A stretch of DNA of 29,867 nucleotides from a virus. The DNA is taken from positions 1-29,867 of IMG/VR virus record IMGVR_UViG_3300045931_000522. One strand, 5' to 3'. The notes under the pieces are model-generated. The model saw only the letters and a list, made by a program, of their open reading frames with translations, made no database searches and had not been told where the DNA came from. Position numbers and translations under genes: made by a program. This document shows positions 19,584 to 27,703 of the stretch, piece after piece (position 1 is the first letter of the stretch; every line of letters begins with the position of its first letter).

Positions 19584-21679
19584 CGATGGCGGCCATGGGC
19601 GATCCAGGCCTCGACGTCGCGCCTGCGATGCCGATGCTGGAGGAGGACCTCCCCCTGGAGGAGGAGCCGCTCCTCACGGATGCCCAGGTGCTGCGGGCGG
19701 TCAGGGCCTACAAGGACGAAGCAAGGCAGGCCAGAGAGACCCGTATCAGAAGAAACGAACAAAATTGGTTGGCGTACTACGGCGAGAGTGACTACTCCAG
19801 TAAACTCCCCGGCCAATCCCGCCAGGTCGTGCCCAAAGTCTCCGAAGCCGTCGAATCGTTAGCGGCGTTTGTGAAGCGTTCGTTGACCGAATTTGGCTCG
19901 TGGTTCTCGGTGAAAGTCCCGACCGCCTCCCCCATCCCCGAGACGGTCGTGCAAAAGGCGATTCAGGTGGTCCTGGACCAGCAGCAGCAACTCGATGAAG
20001 CCCGCCTGAATTTCCCCACGCTCATGTCCGATGCCATGAAGGTGGGCAGCCTCGGCTCGCTGATGATCTTCAAGGTGAGTCACTACCCGTACCTGAAGCG
20101 GCGCTTTGTGGCCGAGCGCGGGATGCCGCTCCCGCCGGTCCCTGGCCTGCCACCCGTCCCCCCGCCTCCCGAGCAGCTCGTGCCCATCGAGCAGCCCATG
20201 TCCGCCGTGGTGATCGACCTCATCCCGCCGGAAGACTACTACCCCGACCCCTCTGGCCGAGGCCTGTACGTCATTCACACGGTCGAGCGCGACCTGGAGG
20301 AAGTGCAGACGATGGCCGACCAGGGCGCCTATGATCCGGAGGTCGTCGCCCAGATCGCCAGCGATTTCCAGGAGCAGGAGTTCCAGAGCTTTCGCGCCTG
20401 GTCGCGCAACCAGGACCAGAGCAGTCCGCCCGCCTTCCGTAAGAAGGTGGTGCTTGATGAGTGCTGGGCGACGTTTCTGGACGACACCGGCCGGGCCGTG
20501 CTGCGCAACGCCGTAGCGACCATTGCCAATGATCACTACGTCATCCGCAAGCCCGTCCCCAATCCGTACTGGCACCAGCAATCGCCCTTCGTCGCCGCGC
20601 CGCTCATTCGCATTCCCTTCAGCGAGTGGCACAAGGCCGTACAGGACAATGCCGTGGCGCTCAACAACGCGCAGAACGAACTCCTGAACCTGATTATCGA
20701 CGGCGGCTACGAGGCGGTCTGGGGCGTGCGGCAGCTCCATCTCGACTGGCTGGAGGACCCGACCCAGGTGCAGGACGGCATCGCCCCTGGGGATACGCTC
20801 CTCTTGCGCCAGGAGGTGCCGGCGAACGCCAAAGTGCTGGAGCGCGTCACCACCGGCGGCGTGCCGCAGGATGCGCTGGCGGTGTACAACATCCTCGACC
20901 GCGAGTATAACGCGGCCGCCATGGTCAATGATGTGAAGATGGGCATGCTCCCCGAGAAGGCCGTGAAAGCCACCGAGATCGTCGCCTCTGAGCAGCACCA
21001 GGCCAGCACGTTCGATGGCATCGTGAAGGACATCGAGGACACCCTCATCGAGCCGCTGCTGTGGAAAATCTGGCTGACCGTGCTGCAATTCCTCGATGAT
21101 TTCAGCGCCAGCGAGGTGATTGCGGCGATTGGCGAGCGCTGGGCCTACGTCCTCTCGTCCATGTCGCCGGCGCAGCGCTACGCGACGTTCGCGGGGGTGT
21201 GTCAGTTCCAGGCCAGCGGCTTGAGCGCGACGCTCGCCCGGGGCAAGGACCTGCAAAAACTGCTGGCGTTCGTCGATGTGGGCATGCGCTCGCCGTTTTT
21301 GGCGCAGACGTTCCTCGAGAACTACAGCGCCAAGAAGTATCTCGATCGCATCCTCCAGACGATGAACCTGGACCCGGAGAGCTTAGAGCTGTCGCCCGAG
21401 GAAAAGGTGAAGCAGATGTCCCAGATGGCGCAGCAGCAGGCCATGGGCCAGCAGGCGCAACCAGGGGGTGGTCCGGAGCAACCCGGCGAGGGCATCCCTG
21501 GCGTCGGCCCCGGCACGCCCCAGGGGGGCAGGAGCATCCAGGGCAGCCCCATGCCCCCCGAGGGACGCGGGGCGCCAGGCCAGGGGCCAGGGCCCGCCGG
21601 ACCGCCAGGGGGCCAGCCGAGTGTGCCGATGCAACCGCAGCCGGCGGCGCCACAGCAACCACCAGTTTTTCGAGGCTAG
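19568..21679 (+). CDS. Portal protein (large, podovirus-like)
   Basis: About 703 residues. I choose GTG 19568 because AAGGAG lies five bases upstream; earlier in-frame starts have no ribosome-binding site. The N-terminus has 'RRNEQNWLAYYGESDY', then 'VVPKVSEAVESLAAFVKRS', and a wing and stem region with 'NNAQNELLNLIIDGGYEAVW' and 'NAAAMVNDVKMGMLPEKAVK' followed by 'TEIVASEQHQAS', matching the large-portal family of short-tailed phages. The last about 70 residues are Gly/Pro/Gln-rich with many P-G-x and G-P-x units, a collagen-like flexible tail. It forms the dodecamer through which terminase packages DNA. Confidence 0.88.
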   Translation: MAETLAMAAMGDPGLDVAPAMPMLEEDLPLEEEPLLTDAQVLRAVRAYKDEARQARETRIRRNEQNWLAYYGESDYSSKLPGQSRQVVPKVSEAVESLAAFVKRSLTEFGSWFSVKVPTASPIPETVVQKAIQVVLDQQQQLDEARLNFPTLMSDAMKVGSLGSLMIFKVSHYPYLKRRFVAERGMPLPPVPGLPPVPPPPEQLVPIEQPMSAVVIDLIPPEDYYPDPSGRGLYVIHTVERDLEEVQTMADQGAYDPEVVAQIASDFQEQEFQSFRAWSRNQDQSSPPAFRKKVVLDECWATFLDDTGRAVLRNAVATIANDHYVIRKPVPNPYWHQQSPFVAAPLIRIPFSEWHKAVQDNAVALNNAQNELLNLIIDGGYEAVWGVRQLHLDWLEDPTQVQDGIAPGDTLLLRQEVPANAKVLERVTTGGVPQDALAVYNILDREYNAAAMVNDVKMGMLPEKAVKATEIVASEQHQASTFDGIVKDIEDTLIEPLLWKIWLTVLQFLDDFSASEVIAAIGERWAYVLSSMSPAQRYATFAGVCQFQASGLSATLARGKDLQKLLAFVDVGMRSPFLAQTFLENYSAKKYLDRILQTMNLDPESLELSPEEKVKQMSQMAQQQAMGQQAQPGGGPEQPGEGIPGVGPGTPQGGRSIQGSPMPPEGRGAPGQGPGPAGPPGGQPSVPMQPQPAAPQQPPVFRG

Positions 21680-21687
21680 GAGGCCGT

Positions 21688-22044
21688 ATGGCAGAGAAGC
21701 CAGCCGTGGTCATGATCGTCAGCGGCAGGGGAGGTGTCCCCACGATCCCTGAGCCGATGCAGGGAAAGCCCGGGCTCCACGATTGCGCAGGAGAGTGCAC
21801 GGGGGCCATGTATGGCTACCTGGGCACGACGATGACGCCTTCGGCCATCCGCGAGGGCCATAACCCTGGCAAGTCGAAGAGCCAGAAGAAGCTCGATGCG
21901 GCGATGTCGGAGGTGATGCACAACACGCCGTCCACTGTGATGCGGGCGGACGTGTCCCCTGAGCGCAAGCAGAAGATGAAGGTCGCGATTGCCTATAGTA
22001 AGGCACGGCAGGCAGGCGCGAGGCTTCCACGTAAAGGCAAGTAA
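21688..22044 (+). CDS. Hypothetical protein with basic C-terminal 'SKAR' segment
   Basis: A 118-residue protein starting at 21688 with TAGGAGG upstream, directly after the portal. It has two cysteines near the N-terminal third and a basic C-terminal half ending 'VAIAYSKARQAGARLPRKGK', resembling small phage DUF6496-type proteins. A head-related role is inferred from position only. The next gene starts right after its stop. Confidence 0.65.
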   Translation: MAEKPAVVMIVSGRGGVPTIPEPMQGKPGLHDCAGECTGAMYGYLGTTMTPSAIREGHNPGKSKSQKKLDAAMSEVMHNTPSTVMRADVSPERKQKMKVAIAYSKARQAGARLPRKGK

Positions 22045-22296
22045 ATGCGCGAGCTAGAAGAACGCTTTCAGGCCTGGTGCCAATGGCAAATTGGCAACTG
22101 TATGCGCGGGGAGCAGATTGTGGACAGCGCCAAGAAATACGAGTTTCTCGTGAAGTCCATTCACGGCAACCTCGAACTCATCGGGATGCTCATTGCCGAG
22201 GTGCAGAAGCTGAACCGACGCTCTACCGAGGGCTTCGAGCGTATTGACCTGCCTGGAGGGCGGTCCATCCGGGGGGAGGTGCGCCGTGACGGATGA
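22045..22296 (+). CDS. Small helical protein
   Basis: An 83-residue protein beginning MRELEERFQAWCQWQIGN; the ATG follows the previous stop directly. It is mainly alpha-helical with two cysteines and a basic C-terminus, and overlaps the next start by 11 bases. It is part of the portal-to-scaffold gene string. No domain recognised. Confidence 0.6.
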   Translation: MRELEERFQAWCQWQIGNCMRGEQIVDSAKKYEFLVKSIHGNLELIGMLIAEVQKLNRRSTEGFERIDLPGGRSIRGEVRRDG

Positions 22297-22579
22297 GTCC
22301 CGCCGGCTGGCGCCGCCGGTGCCGTGGGAGGGGGAAGGGACCGTGCTGCGGCTCCGCGACCTGGCGTGTGCGACCTGGCCGGCCGGGACGCGCTATGAAG
22401 TCCTGAGCTCGATCCCTGGGGACTTTGGGCGGGAGCGGGTCGTGGCCTGGGTGGAGACGGCGCGGGCGGAGACGCCCCTCCAGCCGTATGTGCCAGGGCA
22501 GTTCCAGGTCGATGTGCCGCGCGCGTGTGTCGTGCGATGCCGGGAACTGGTGCCTGGGGAGGGGGCGCGCGGTGGGTGA
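22286..22579 (+). CDS. Hypothetical beta-rich protein
   Basis: A 97-residue protein starting with GTG 22286 after GGAGG six bases upstream. The N-terminus is Pro-rich ('RLAPPVPWEGEG') and the rest has alternating hydrophobic and charged residues consistent with beta structure ('GTRYEVLSSIPGDFGRERVV'). It overlaps the upstream gene's stop. No family recognised. Confidence 0.55.
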   Translation: MTDESRRLAPPVPWEGEGTVLRLRDLACATWPAGTRYEVLSSIPGDFGRERVVAWVETARAETPLQPYVPGQFQVDVPRACVVRCRELVPGEGARGG

Positions 22580-22643
22580 ACTCGTCGTGCTGGCGGCGGT
22601 GGTCCTGGTGGGCACGGTGCTGTGCTGGGTCTGGTGGAGTTAG
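22572..22643 (+). CDS. 23-residue membrane peptide
   Basis: Starts at GTG 22572, overlapping the end of the previous gene, with GGGGAGGGGG upstream. It encodes a peptide that is nearly all one hydrophobic helix (LVVLAAVVLVGTVLCWVWW, then Ser) and ends at 22643. The next gene begins 4 bases later. Small single-helix peptides can be lysis or exclusion factors. The tight packing argues for a real gene, but size makes this uncertain. Confidence 0.45.
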   Translation: MGELVVLAAVVLVGTVLCWVWWS

Positions 22644-22646
22644 CGT

Positions 22647-22829
22647 ATGGCTGAGGACGTGTCGGTCGCCAAGGTGCTGGACGGGGCCCAGGGCTGCACG
22701 GTGGTGCTGGTGCTGGGGTGGGACGCCCAGGGCGGCCTGTACGCCGCGACCTCGACCGCAGACAGTGGCGTCGTATGGGACCTGATCCACACGTTTACGA
22801 CGTACATCGAGAGTGGACGGTATGGCTGA
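22647..22829 (+). CDS. 60-residue hypothetical protein
   Basis: Starts at ATG 22647 with GGTGGAG upstream and overlaps the next gene by 8 bases. The sequence begins MAEDVSVAKV and alternates hydrophobic and polar residues ('GCTVVLVLGWDAQGGLYAAT'), suggesting a small beta sheet with a C-terminal helix. No membrane helix and no known family. Part of the structural operon. Confidence 0.55.
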   Translation: MAEDVSVAKVLDGAQGCTVVLVLGWDAQGGLYAATSTADSGVVWDLIHTFTTYIESGRYG

Positions 22830-23067
22830 CGCGCTGCCCCCCATCCCGGTGCATCGCCTGGAGCCGTACGTGTCGGCCCGCATCCAGGGGATTCTCGACC
22901 GCTTGATCCCGCGCTACTGGGCGCACGAGGTGACGACGCAGGAACTCTACGGCGCCATTGGGGCGATTGCCGAATTGCACGCCTTGCTGGCCGATGTGCA
23001 GCGCCAGCAGCGCCAGAGCGAGCAGGGACCGCGCGATAGTCACGGGATTACGTACGAAAGGAGGTAG
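22822..23067 (+). CDS. Small helical protein before the scaffold gene
   Basis: An 81-residue protein starting at ATG 22822 (MADALPPIPV) inside the end of the previous gene. It is helical, with a Gln/Arg-rich C-terminal segment. The next gene begins after a strong AAAGGAGG. Its place just upstream of scaffold and capsid suggests a head-assembly factor, which is inference. Confidence 0.6.
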   Translation: MADALPPIPVHRLEPYVSARIQGILDRLIPRYWAHEVTTQELYGAIGAIAELHALLADVQRQQRQSEQGPRDSHGITYERR

Positions 23068-23069
23068 CT

Positions 23070-23852
23070 GTGGCTGAGTACCAACCGCCACCGGAGGTGG
23101 ACGCCCCGGCAGAGATCGACTTTCAGGAGGAGGTCACGCCTCCCGCAGCCCCCGTGCGTCCACGGCGCGGCTCCCGGGAGTATCCCACGCCCCCGCCTCC
23201 CCCCCGGGAGCGTATCAGTGTGGGCGAGCGGGAATACGAGGTCGACCCCGGCGTGGCGGCCTACGTCAAGCAGATGGAGCAGGCCTACGGGCGCTTAGAG
23301 CAGATCGAGCGGCATGCGCAGGACCAGGCGGCCTGGCGCGAGGGCGTGCAGCGGGCCGTGGTGGGCGAGCAGCCCGCGCCGCAGGATGAACTCGAGACGC
23401 TGTGGTTCTCGAATCCCAAAGAAGCCGCGCGGCGCCTCACCGAGCAGGTCACGAGCCAGGTGGAGTCCCGCTATCAGGCGCGGGAGTCGATGCAGGCCTT
23501 CTGGGGCACGTTCGAGGGCGAGTATCCCGAACTGGTCCCGCAACGCAAGCTCGTGCAGTACCTGCTGGCGACCGAGCCGGGCTTAGGGACGCTCCCGAAC
23601 TCGCCGGACGGCCGCGCGCAGCTCGCCAAAGCGGCGCGGGAGTGGAGCCTCAGCGCCATGCAGGGGGCGAGGCAGAGCGGCACGGTCCCCGCCCGCCAGT
23701 CGGTGCCGCCGGTGGAGACGGGGACGCGGCGCCGCAGTGCGCCAGCGCCCCGGCAGGAGCCGGCGCAGCCGCAGTCGATGACGGAGTTTCGGCGGCAGCG
23801 CCGGGACCAGCGCCGCCAGCATCAGCTCCGCCTGGTGCAGGGCGGGAATTAG
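23070..23852 (+). CDS. Scaffold-like protein
   Basis: A 260-residue protein starting with GTG 23070 after AAAGGAGG. It has an acidic, Pro-rich N-terminus, a central helical region (about 65-205) with coiled-coil character, and a strongly basic C-terminus ('RRQRRDQRRQHQLRLVQGG') of the sort that binds the capsid. Position just before the major capsid gene, size and composition all fit a phage scaffolding protein. No protease motif is seen. Confidence 0.75.
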   Translation: MAEYQPPPEVDAPAEIDFQEEVTPPAAPVRPRRGSREYPTPPPPPRERISVGEREYEVDPGVAAYVKQMEQAYGRLEQIERHAQDQAAWREGVQRAVVGEQPAPQDELETLWFSNPKEAARRLTEQVTSQVESRYQARESMQAFWGTFEGEYPELVPQRKLVQYLLATEPGLGTLPNSPDGRAQLAKAAREWSLSAMQGARQSGTVPARQSVPPVETGTRRRSAPAPRQEPAQPQSMTEFRRQRRDQRRQHQLRLVQGGN

Positions 23853-23885
23853 CGTCACGTATGTGACTAGAAAGGTGAGGGCTAC

Positions 23886-24845
23886 ATGGCCGAAAACACG
23901 TGGACCGGTTCGGTCGTTGATGGGGTATTAAAAAATCACTTCATCTCGCAACAGATCATGTACGCCTCGGTGGCCGAGTCGAAGTTTGACATGTTCGCCA
24001 CGGAAGTGGACGATTACGGCCTGCACGATGGCGAGAGCGCCACGCTGACGCGCATCTCCAACATTACGGAGCCGCTCGACGGCACGCTCATTGAGACGCA
24101 GCGTATTCCGGAAGACGATTTTCGCATTGGCGCCGTGCAGGTGCCGGTGCGCGAAATGGGCCGCGCCATTCCGTATACGGAGTTGCTGCGCGACTTCGCC
24201 CACTTCAACCTGGACAACGCCATCCAGCGCAAGTTGCGCCAGCAGATGACGCTCATTCTCGACACGATGTACGCGAAGGCCTGCAAGGCGAGCTTACTGC
24301 GCTATGCCCCCACCGGCACGACCGCCACGCCCACGTCCTCCTTCACGACCACGGGGACGTTTGGCGCCGTGGCCTCGCGCTCGCTGATGGTGTACGACCT
24401 GGAGGAGCTGGCGACGATCCTCTACGACACGTACCAGGCGGAGCCGTATGAGGGGGATGACTATATCGGTATATTCAGATTTAGAAGTCTTATGACTGTG
24501 AGGCGTGATCCTGCCTGGCAAATTTGGCATCAATATACTGATCCGCAAGCCAAGTATAACGGCGAGACGGGACGCATCGAGAGCATCCGCTTGATCGAGA
24601 CGAACCACGCGCAAGCCCTGGCCTACGTGGGCACGGGCAACGTGCTCGGGGAAGGCGTGGTGTTTGGCGCGGACGCGTACTGCATGGCTGAGAGCGTGAC
24701 GCCAGAACTGCGGGCAGGGATCCCACAGGACTATGGCAGGTCAAGAGGAATTGCGTGGTACGGTCAGGTGGGCGCTAAGCTTGTGTGGAGCGCAGACAGC
24801 AGCAATCCCGGAGAAAGTAACCTGGTGTACATCGGTTCTCAATGA
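23886..24845 (+). CDS. Major capsid protein
   Basis: A 319-residue protein following the scaffold gene by 33 bases. The order 'KNHFISQQIMYASVAESKFD', 'RAIPYTELLRDFAHFNLDNA' and 'YAKACKASLLRYAPTG', with a C-terminal beta-rich domain ending 'NLVYIGSQ', resembles HK97-fold capsids of the N4gp56-like type. Two stretches, about 24460-24560 and 24715-24845, are clearly more AT-rich than the rest of the gene, suggesting replacement near the HNH gene that follows. It forms the icosahedral shell. Confidence 0.85.
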   Translation: MAENTWTGSVVDGVLKNHFISQQIMYASVAESKFDMFATEVDDYGLHDGESATLTRISNITEPLDGTLIETQRIPEDDFRIGAVQVPVREMGRAIPYTELLRDFAHFNLDNAIQRKLRQQMTLILDTMYAKACKASLLRYAPTGTTATPTSSFTTTGTFGAVASRSLMVYDLEELATILYDTYQAEPYEGDDYIGIFRFRSLMTVRRDPAWQIWHQYTDPQAKYNGETGRIESIRLIETNHAQALAYVGTGNVLGEGVVFGADAYCMAESVTPELRAGIPQDYGRSRGIAWYGQVGAKLVWSADSSNPGESNLVYIGSQ

Positions 24846-24931
24846 ACTAGTACACTATTAATAATAAGCATACAGGCAGATTTATTTGTCAAATTGGTAT
24901 GTATTCATGGTGTGTAGACTCCTGTGCATGG

Positions 24932-24937
24932 TATAAT
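24932..24937 (+). promoter_or_regulatory. -10 box of the HNH gene at 24960
   Basis: TATAAT (24932-24937), preceded by GG, 22 bases before the ATG, with GAAAGGAGG in between. No good -35 is visible. It lies in an AT-rich gap of about 114 bases after the capsid gene. This HNH gene has no clear hairpin leader, unlike the leftward ones. Confidence 0.5.
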
Positions 24938-24959
24938 TTTATCATGAAAGGAGGGCCAT

Positions 24960-25907
24960 ATGCCCCATGATACAACATGTCCGATTTGTGGTACAGCCAT
25001 GCGTGTTCCTGATCGTACTACACGTGATCAGGCGCATTATTGTTCACGGGCGTGTGCCAATAAGGCACGGCGCAAACATATCCCGCTCGAAGGGACGTGT
25101 AAAGTGTGTGGCGCTGTCTTTGTCTACGTGGAAAATCCTGCATTGCCCGGTCGCGGCCAGTATTGTAGTCGTGCCTGTGCCAATGAGGGCCAACGGGTGC
25201 ATCGTACTGCATTGTGTGTGCACTGTGGCACCACGTTTCCCCTGTTGTACAAAACGCCGCCAAAGCCCGGCAGTGGGCAATATTGTTCGATGACCTGTGC
25301 GAGGGCTGCACGGACGGAGAAAGTACGGGTGGATCGTATCTGCCTCGTCTGTGAGCAACCATTCTGGGTCTACGAAAGTCAGTTGCGCCGGGAAGGGCCT
25401 GGGCAAAAAGGTGTCTTTTGCTCGCGCGCATGTGCGGTAAAAGGCCGCCAGAAGAACACCTATAACAATACCACGCGCCGGCGGACGGCGACGTATCAGT
25501 ATCATCGCCGTGGGTATGTTATGGCCTATGCCCCAGATCATCCAAGTGTGCAGGAACGGATCAAGCGTGGTAGTCGGCATTACTATGTGATGGAGCACCG
25601 GCTTGTAATGGAACAGGCCCTCGGACGATATTTGCATCCCTGGGAGAATGTGCATCACAAGAATGGCGTGCGCCATGATAATCGTCTGGAGAATCTCGAA
25701 GTGTGGGTGAAAGCGCAACCTGCAGGGCAGACGAATGAGTATCTCGATTATGTGCTCATCCTCTTGCGGCAATTGCGAGAGGCAGGGATACGCCCGGAGG
25801 GATGGCCAGGCACGCAAGCTCCAGGGCCGTTTGTTGTCGCCATACCCGCACCTGTCCATCCTGAGCAACTCGGCTTTCTGCTGCCCCAACCGGAGGGCAC
25901 GCACTAG
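24960..25907 (+). CDS. HNH homing endonuclease with four zinc knuckles
   Basis: A 315-residue protein starting at ATG 24960 with AAAGGAGG upstream. The N-terminal about 160 residues are four copies of a zinc-finger unit: CxxC, about 15-25 residues, then C-S-x-x-C (Cys7/10 and the CSRAC, CSRAC, CSMTC and CSRAC pairs). A basic linker follows. The HNH core is at about 200-260: '[20 protein letters not shown]', then [21 protein letters not shown] with the catalytic His. The zinc array probably binds a long DNA target. Its position between capsid and the next structural gene fits intronless homing. Confidence 0.9.
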   Translation: MPHDTTCPICGTAMRVPDRTTRDQAHYCSRACANKARRKHIPLEGTCKVCGAVFVYVENPALPGRGQYCSRACANEGQRVHRTALCVHCGTTFPLLYKTPPKPGSGQYCSMTCARAARTEKVRVDRICLVCEQPFWVYESQLRREGPGQKGVFCSRACAVKGRQKNTYNNTTRRRTATYQYHRRGYVMAYAPDHPSVQERIKRGSRHYYVMEHRLVMEQALGRYLHPWENVHHKNGVRHDNRLENLEVWVKAQPAGQTNEYLDYVLILLRQLREAGIRPEGWPGTQAPGPFVVAIPAPVHPEQLGFLLPQPEGTH

Positions 25908-25917
25908 GAGTATGCCT

Positions 25918-26334
25918 ATGGGCTATGCCACTGGAACGTTTACGCAACCCGTGATTGCCGCTGCGGACCTCAGCGCTACGGGTGACAAGGCCACCTGGAC
26001 CCCTACTGGTCTGCCGGCCACGCTGCGCCGCCTGGCGGTCATCGTCACGACTGCAGTGACCACGCCGGCGGCCGTCGTCTCGCTCGATCTGCGCCCCACC
26101 GCTGGCAGTAACACCGGGCGCGTCACGGGCGGCGTCGGGACCCTTACCGTGCCAGCGAGCAGCCCGCTCGGGCGCGTCGTCTACAAAGCCCTGAACAGTA
26201 CGCTCCTCCCTGGCCAGGAGGTCGTCGTCAACGTCACGGTTGCCGCTGGCGCGGGCGTGGTCGATGTGCGTCTGGACCTGGTGCCGGTCTCCGACACGCC
26301 CCTCAACAACCCGCGCATGGTCGCCAGCGCGTAG
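25918..26334 (+). CDS. Head decoration-like protein, first of a paralogous pair
   Basis: A 138-residue protein. The start at 25918 is preferred: an ATG at 25912 is too close to TAGGAG (25905-25910). It has repeated Ala/Thr/Val beta strands ('LRRLAVIVTTAVTTPAAVVS', 'DLRPTAGSNTGRVTGGVGTL') and ends MVASA. The next gene, 26349-26768, has the same layout and the same ending, so the pair arose by duplication. A small beta-rich protein after the capsid gene suggests a decoration or cement protein. Confidence 0.7.
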   Translation: MGYATGTFTQPVIAAADLSATGDKATWTPTGLPATLRRLAVIVTTAVTTPAAVVSLDLRPTAGSNTGRVTGGVGTLTVPASSPLGRVVYKALNSTLLPGQEVVVNVTVAAGAGVVDVRLDLVPVSDTPLNNPRMVASA

Positions 26335-26348
26335 AAAGGACGGATGCC

Positions 26349-26768
26349 TTGAGCTATTCGCACACCATGCACGACACGCTCATTGCCTCGGCGGTGGCCT
26401 TGACGCCGACGGGTGCCAAGGGCACCTGGCCGGTCACCGGGCTCGCCAAAACCATTCGGCGGCTCTCGGCCGTGGTCACCACCGCGACGACGGCCGCCGA
26501 CCCGTGTATCCTGTCGTTCGATCTCCGCGTCACGGCCGGGAGTGATACCGGCCGCGTCACGGCGGGCGTCGGCACGCTCACGCTTCCCGGCGGCACGGTG
26601 GCCGGGACCGTCGTGTATAAAAACGTCAATGTGACCGTGCGTCCAGGCCAGGAAGTGGTGCTGACGGCGACGGATGCCACAGCGGCAGGCGTCGCCACGG
26701 TGGGGATGACCGTCGAGGAAGCCTGGGAAACACCCGCGAATGTGGCGGCGATGGTCGCCAGCGCCTAG
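26349..26768 (+). CDS. Head decoration-like protein, second of the pair
   Basis: A 139-residue protein. I take TTG 26349 as the start, with AAAGGA eight bases upstream; an ATG at 26367 is possible. It is paralogous to 25918-26334, with 'RRLSAVVTTATTAADPCILS', 'DLRVTAGSDTGRVTAGVGTL' and a PGQEV motif, and ends MVASA. Probable decoration or fibre-base protein, paired with its neighbour. The exact role is unknown. Confidence 0.7.
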   Translation: MSYSHTMHDTLIASAVALTPTGAKGTWPVTGLAKTIRRLSAVVTTATTAADPCILSFDLRVTAGSDTGRVTAGVGTLTLPGGTVAGTVVYKNVNVTVRPGQEVVLTATDATAAGVATVGMTVEEAWETPANVAAMVASA

Positions 26769-26776
26769 GAGGTTGT

Positions 26777-27139
26777 ATGGCCGAGGAAGCCCCTGCCGCC
26801 CTCGCCCCCGAGGAAGAGGCGGCTGCGATGCTGTACAGTGTGTACCGCCTTCAGGTGGGCGGGGTGAACGAAGCCGGGCTTGGCATGCCAGCCTGGGCGG
26901 ACCTCTCTATCCCCTTGCACAACGCCTGGATGGCTGTGGCGGAGGCGGCCAGTGGTGGTGCGCCCCCTGTGCAAGCGCCAGCCCCATCCGCCGGGCTGTG
27001 GACGCAGGAGGACCTGGAGCAATTGACCGTCAGCGACTTGCGCGAACTGGCCACGACGGGGGGCGTCAGCGTGGCGTCGAGTGCGACCAAGCAGCAGCTC
27101 ATTGATGCGCTCCTGGCCAGCCAGGCGGCCTCACCGTGA
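26777..27139 (+). CDS. Hypothetical protein with SAP/Rho-N-like C-terminus
   Basis: A 120-residue protein with TAGGAGG upstream. The N-terminus is acidic and Ala-rich; a Pro/Ala linker follows. The last 40 residues ('DLEQLTVSDLRELATTGGVS' and 'ATKQQLIDALLAS') look like a SAP or Rho-N helix-extension-helix fold that binds nucleic acid. Its stop overlaps the next start (GTGA). A role near head completion is inferred from position. Confidence 0.65.
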   Translation: MAEEAPAALAPEEEAAAMLYSVYRLQVGGVNEAGLGMPAWADLSIPLHNAWMAVAEAASGGAPPVQAPAPSAGLWTQEDLEQLTVSDLRELATTGGVSVASSATKQQLIDALLASQAASP

Positions 27140-27696
27140 GCGCGCCGGCGTTCTCTCTGCGGGTCCACGTCTACGAAGACAACCGCCAGGACGGGACGCG
27201 CACGCTGGTGGCCTATACGCCGTTCCTGCGCCTCGGGGCCCCGTCAGGCAGTGGGCATGCCGGGGAGGTGTGTTACCTCCAGCACGGCTATGTCTATGGC
27301 GAAGGGGGTGATCCCTACGACGTGGAGGACCTGCCGGACTGGTTCGGGGCGGCCCTGGCCGCGCTGACGCCGCAGGCGCGGGTGGATGTGGGGTTTACCG
27401 CAGATCGGGTGCAGTGGTACACCGGTGGGGACGGTCCAAACGACGTGTGGCCGTCGTCAGGGGAGGCGGCAGCGCCGGTGCCCGTGCTGCCGTCGTCACC
27501 GACGTTCCCGCCGGGCTTCAAGCCTGACCAGTGGGTGCTGGGATTTCTCTGTTCGCGCCAGCACGACTACGCGGACACGGGGCGGAGCCGCTACAACAAA
27601 CAGATGAAGTGTGTGGACTGTGAGGCGCTGCGGAAGCACGTCAAGCCGAAACAGGCCAAGGCTCCAGAGGCCAAACACCTCATGGCGACGACGTAA
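27136..27696 (+). CDS. Hypothetical structural-region protein
   Basis: A 186-residue protein starting with GTG 27136, overlapping the previous stop. The first half is beta-rich, with Tyr/Gly ('GEVCYLQHGYVYGEGGDPY'); a Pro-rich linker (about 105-135) follows, then a C-terminal part with Cys/His residues ('FLCSRQHDY', 'KCVDCEALRK') that may bind metal. No family recognised. It converges with the HNH gene that ends 8 bases away. Confidence 0.6.
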   Translation: MSAPAFSLRVHVYEDNRQDGTRTLVAYTPFLRLGAPSGSGHAGEVCYLQHGYVYGEGGDPYDVEDLPDWFGAALAALTPQARVDVGFTADRVQWYTGGDGPNDVWPSSGEAAAPVPVLPSSPTFPPGFKPDQWVLGFLCSRQHDYADTGRSRYNKQMKCVDCEALRKHVKPKQAKAPEAKHLMATT

Positions 27697-27703
27697 CGGG
27701 GCG

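Noticed and set aside
19859-21256. 465-codon minus-strand frame opposite the portal gene
   Set aside because: It is an antisense shadow in GC-rich coding DNA; the plus-strand portal has clear family features and a ribosome-binding site.
11882-24926. Similar TAGACTC-CTGTG strings at 11882-11895 and 24915-24926 as a shared operator
   Set aside because: Only two imperfect matches differing by an insertion, with different positions relative to promoters; chance cannot be excluded.
25044-25904. 286-codon minus-strand frame opposite the zinc-array HNH gene
   Set aside because: The plus strand carries four zinc units and an HNH core; the antisense frame has no recognisable features.
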